From: Alphaproteobacteria bacterium
GTDB lineage: Bacteria; Pseudomonadota; Alphaproteobacteria; ATCC43930; CGMCC-115725
Length of the DNA: 14,631 nt
NCBI GenBank assembly: GCA_005888425.1
Contig: VAZF01000162.1
Span: forward strand, 1-14,631
Direction of reading: 5' to 3'
The notes under the pieces were generated by a model. It made no database searches and was not told the DNA's origin. It saw nothing but the letters and a program-made list of their open reading frames with translations. Numbering within the stretch: position 1 is the first letter of the stretch; each line of letters starts with the position of its first letter. A program made the translations under genes and the position numbers. Below, piece after piece: positions 12,574 to 14,631 of this stretch.

Positions 12574-13488
12574 TTAGCCCTTGGTCGCGCCGGCGGTCAG
12601 ACCGGCGATATAGTAGTCCATCAGAAACGCGTAGATGATCAATGGCGGGGCGGCGCCGAGCAGCGCACCCGTCATGATCTGGCCCCAGTTGTAGACGTCG
12701 CCCTTGATCAGGGTCGTGACGATGCCGACGGGCAGCACAAGCTGGTCGGCCGATGTCGTGAAGGCGAGGGGATAGAGGAAATTCGCCCATGACACCGTGA
12801 ACGTGAAGATCGTCGCTGCGATGATTCCCGGCAGCGCCACCGGGATGAAGATCTTGGTCAGGATCTGCAGGTAGCCCGCGCCGTCGATCAGCGCCGCCTC
12901 GTCCAACTCCTTCGGGATGCTGGAGAAGTAGCCGATCATAATCCAAGTCGCGAACGGCACAGTGAGCGTCGGATACAGAAAGATCAGCACCCACCAATGA
13001 TTGATCAGCTCGATGCCGGTCAGGTCATGGATAAAGGCGAAGATCTTGAACAACGGGATGAACAGCAGCGATTCCGGGATCAGATAGGTCAGGAACACAC
13101 CGGTCGCCAAAGTCCCCGATCCCCAGAACTTCATGCGTGCCAGCGAGAAGGCGGCGAGAATGCTGACCACCATCGTGACCGCGACGACGATCACCGCGAC
13201 CAGCGCCGAGTTCTTAAAGAAGGTCAGGAACTGCGCCTGGCTCAACAGGTCGATGTAGTTCTGCAAGGTCGGGTGATAGACCCACCACGGATTGGTGACC
13301 GCGCCGATCTCCGCGCTCGTTTTGAGCGAGGTGATGAACATGTAGATCGGCGGCATCAGAAAGAAAATGACGAACAGGATCAGGAAGAAATACGACCAAT
13401 AGAGCGTCCGCTTCCGGCCGCGCGAAATGCTGCCGTAGCGGACCGCGCTGCGGTCCGAGGCGGCGATCTGTGCGGTTGCCGTGGTCAT
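12574..13488 (-). CDS. Sugar ABC transporter permease, MalG/UgpE type
   Basis: This inner-membrane permease is 304 aa. A first helix lies at about 31-52, and several more follow. The cytoplasmic EAA loop, which docks on the ATPase, is DEAALIDGAGYLQILTKI (196-213) with IPVALPG after it. The N-terminal 25 residues are polar and basic, as expected for the cytoplasmic side. The protein ends soon after the last helix (YYIAGLTAGATKG), typical of the MalG-like partner. The ATG lies 4 bases after the stop of the first permease gene, and a GAGG sits inside the end of that gene, so translation is probably coupled. With the neighbouring permease it forms the heterodimeric channel. Substrate specificity cannot be assigned. 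Confidence 0.94.
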   Translation of the reverse strand: MTTATAQIAASDRSAVRYGSISRGRKRTLYWSYFFLILFVIFFLMPPIYMFITSLKTSAEIGAVTNPWWVYHPTLQNYIDLLSQAQFLTFFKNSALVAVIVVAVTMVVSILAAFSLARMKFWGSGTLATGVFLTYLIPESLLFIPLFKIFAFIHDLTGIELINHWWVLIFLYPTLTVPFATWIMIGYFSSIPKELDEAALIDGAGYLQILTKIFIPVALPGIIAATIFTFTVSWANFLYPLAFTTSADQLVLPVGIVTTLIKGDVYNWGQIMTGALLGAAPPLIIYAFLMDYYIAGLTAGATKG

Positions 13489-13492
13489 CTAC

Positions 13493-14422
13493 TTAAGCCT
13501 CGTTGCCGCGTTTGCGGATGTTGCGGAGGATCAGCGCCGCCGCAACCGCTAAAATCGGGAACATGAACAACGACACCGACGCGCCGAGCGGGATGTCGTT
13601 GCCCCAGATGCCCAAGGTGAAGGCCCAGGTCGCGAAGACATGCGTCTGATCGACCGGGCCGCCATTCGTCAACACCTTGACGATGTCGAAATTGGCGAAG
13701 GTCACGATCAGCGAGAACAGCGCCGTGATCTGGATGATGTTGCGCATCATCGGCAGGTTTACGTACCAGATCTTCTGGAACCAGTTGGCGCCGTCGATCG
13801 CCGCCGCCTCATGCAATTGCTCCGGCACCGATTTGAGGGCCGCCAGATACATGATCATGAAGAAGGGCGAGCCGACCCAGACATTGACCAGGATGACGCC
13901 GAACCGCGCCCAGTACGGGTTGCCGAGCCACGGGATGCCGGACAGGCCGAGATGGGTCAGGATCCAGTTGAAAGCGCTGTAGGAGGGGTCGAACAGCCAC
14001 AGCCAAGCGAGGGTGCTCATCGCTGGCGGGATGACCCACGGGATCAGCAGCATGCCCCGCCATTTGCGCTGGCCCTTCAGCGGGATGTTGTGGACAAAAT
14101 GGGCGACGATGAACCCGATCAGCGCCTTGAAAATGACGGCGGTTACCGCGAACAGGACCGACTGCTCGACGACCATCCAGAAGGTGTTGCGCCGGAATAG
14201 GAACTCGAAATTTCCGAAGCCGACGAATTTGGTCATCGACTTGTTCAGCGTAGCCAGGTGCATCGAATAAAAGGCCGGGTAGATCACCAGGCAGGTGACA
14301 ATCGTGATCAGCGGCAACGCAAACAGAAAGGCGATCAACGATTTGCGCTGAACCAGCACGCGGGCGCGCGGCCGCCTTCTCGATACCGGGATCTGCAGGT
14401 CGCGCGCTACGGCATCGGCCAT
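13493..14422 (-). CDS. Sugar ABC transporter permease, MalF/UgpA type
   Basis: This inner-membrane permease is 309 aa from the ATG at 14422, which is preceded by GAGGAG. The frame is open to 14512, but the extra 30 residues are polar and have no family character. A first helix (about 29-50) is followed by a periplasmic part, and the core helices begin near 85. The ATPase-docking EAA loop is HEAAAIDGANWFQKIWYVNL (204-223). TNGGPVDQTHVFATWAF near the C-terminus is typical of MalF-like sugar permeases. It is the first gene of this operon seen in the window. A substrate-binding protein gene, normally upstream, is not present within the 209 bases to the right edge. Confidence 0.94.
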   Translation of the reverse strand: MADAVARDLQIPVSRRRPRARVLVQRKSLIAFLFALPLITIVTCLVIYPAFYSMHLATLNKSMTKFVGFGNFEFLFRRNTFWMVVEQSVLFAVTAVIFKALIGFIVAHFVHNIPLKGQRKWRGMLLIPWVIPPAMSTLAWLWLFDPSYSAFNWILTHLGLSGIPWLGNPYWARFGVILVNVWVGSPFFMIMYLAALKSVPEQLHEAAAIDGANWFQKIWYVNLPMMRNIIQITALFSLIVTFANFDIVKVLTNGGPVDQTHVFATWAFTLGIWGNDIPLGASVSLFMFPILAVAAALILRNIRKRGNEA

Positions 14423-14631
14423 GCACAGGGTCTCCTCATCCAGGCGCCAGCGGCTCTTTCCGGCCACCGGTCGCGGGTGATCGACGTACTCCGAATTAGG
14501 AGCATTCCACATATTCTAGCGCAGCCGAGGGAAAATCCCTCACCGATTCCGCGGCCGGCCGGGCGCCGGCTTCACGGTCGGTATCGAGGCTGCGCGGCAA
14601 CCTACCCAAGCCGCGGCTTATCTCGCCGCTT
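14423..14631. other. Region upstream of the ABC permease genes, no gene recognised
   Basis: The only clear structure is GAGGGA (14527-14532) paired with TCCCTC (14536-14541) around AAA. A TAGAAT on the minus strand (14518-14513) could be a -10 for the transporter operon, but no -35 fits. One minus-strand frame is open from the right edge to a TAA near 14498 (about 44 codons, Arg/Ala/Gly-rich) and does not resemble the end of a sugar-binding protein. The hairpin could be a terminator of a gene further right, but it lacks a T run. Confidence 0.35.

Noticed and set aside
14498..14631. Minus-strand frame open from the right edge, considered as the end of a sugar-binding protein gene
   Set aside because: The 44 residues are polar and Arg/Ala/Gly-rich with no resemblance to binding-protein C-termini.

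Overview
The window is GC-rich, tightly packed bacterial DNA. The pairing of a FdxA-type 7Fe ferredoxin with a CarD/CdnL regulator, an extensin-like C-terminal-domain lipoprotein and a polyol-type ABC importer with SDR dehydrogenases points to an alphaproteobacterium (Rhodospirillales or Hyphomicrobiales type). That placement is inferred from gene content, not measured. No rRNA, tRNA, CRISPR array, insertion sequence or phage gene was recognised.

Left block (1-7733). An extensin-like lipoprotein gene runs off the left edge on the minus strand. Divergent from it are two plus-strand sugar-nucleotide genes 4 bases apart: an NAD-dependent epimerase/dehydratase and a DegT/DnrJ/EryC1/StrS aminotransferase. 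Converging on them is a minus-strand run of five genes, read from 7733 down to 2605: a GT-B-like glycosyltransferase, a GT39-type (GT-C) membrane glycosyltransferase, a SAM methyltransferase, an ArnC/GtrB-like GT2 with two C-terminal membrane helices, and a 111-residue ArnE-like four-helix membrane protein. Together they look like a system that makes an amino sugar, loads it on undecaprenyl phosphate, flips it and transfers it on the periplasmic side. The logic resembles the Arn lipid A system, but ArnA and ArnD are absent from the window and a methyltransferase is embedded. The acceptor and the sugar are unknown.

Middle block (8032-9978, plus strand). fdxA and carD are followed by a protein with the layout of a calcineurin-type phosphoesterase in which almost every metal-ligand motif has been replaced, so it is probably a pseudo-phosphatase. 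The spacer between fdxA and carD holds several inverted repeats.

Right block (9982-14422, minus strand). Two binding-protein-dependent sugar permeases and their ATPase (MalF/MalG/MalK or UgpA/UgpE/UgpC type) are followed, after a strong intercistronic hairpin, by an intact classical SDR and then a second SDR that is broken. The second SDR has lost about 40 codons just after the catalytic Tyr, which throws its C-terminus out of frame. The order transporter-then-SDR resembles polyol (sorbitol/mannitol) uptake operons. No substrate-binding protein gene lies in the window; one may lie beyond the right edge.
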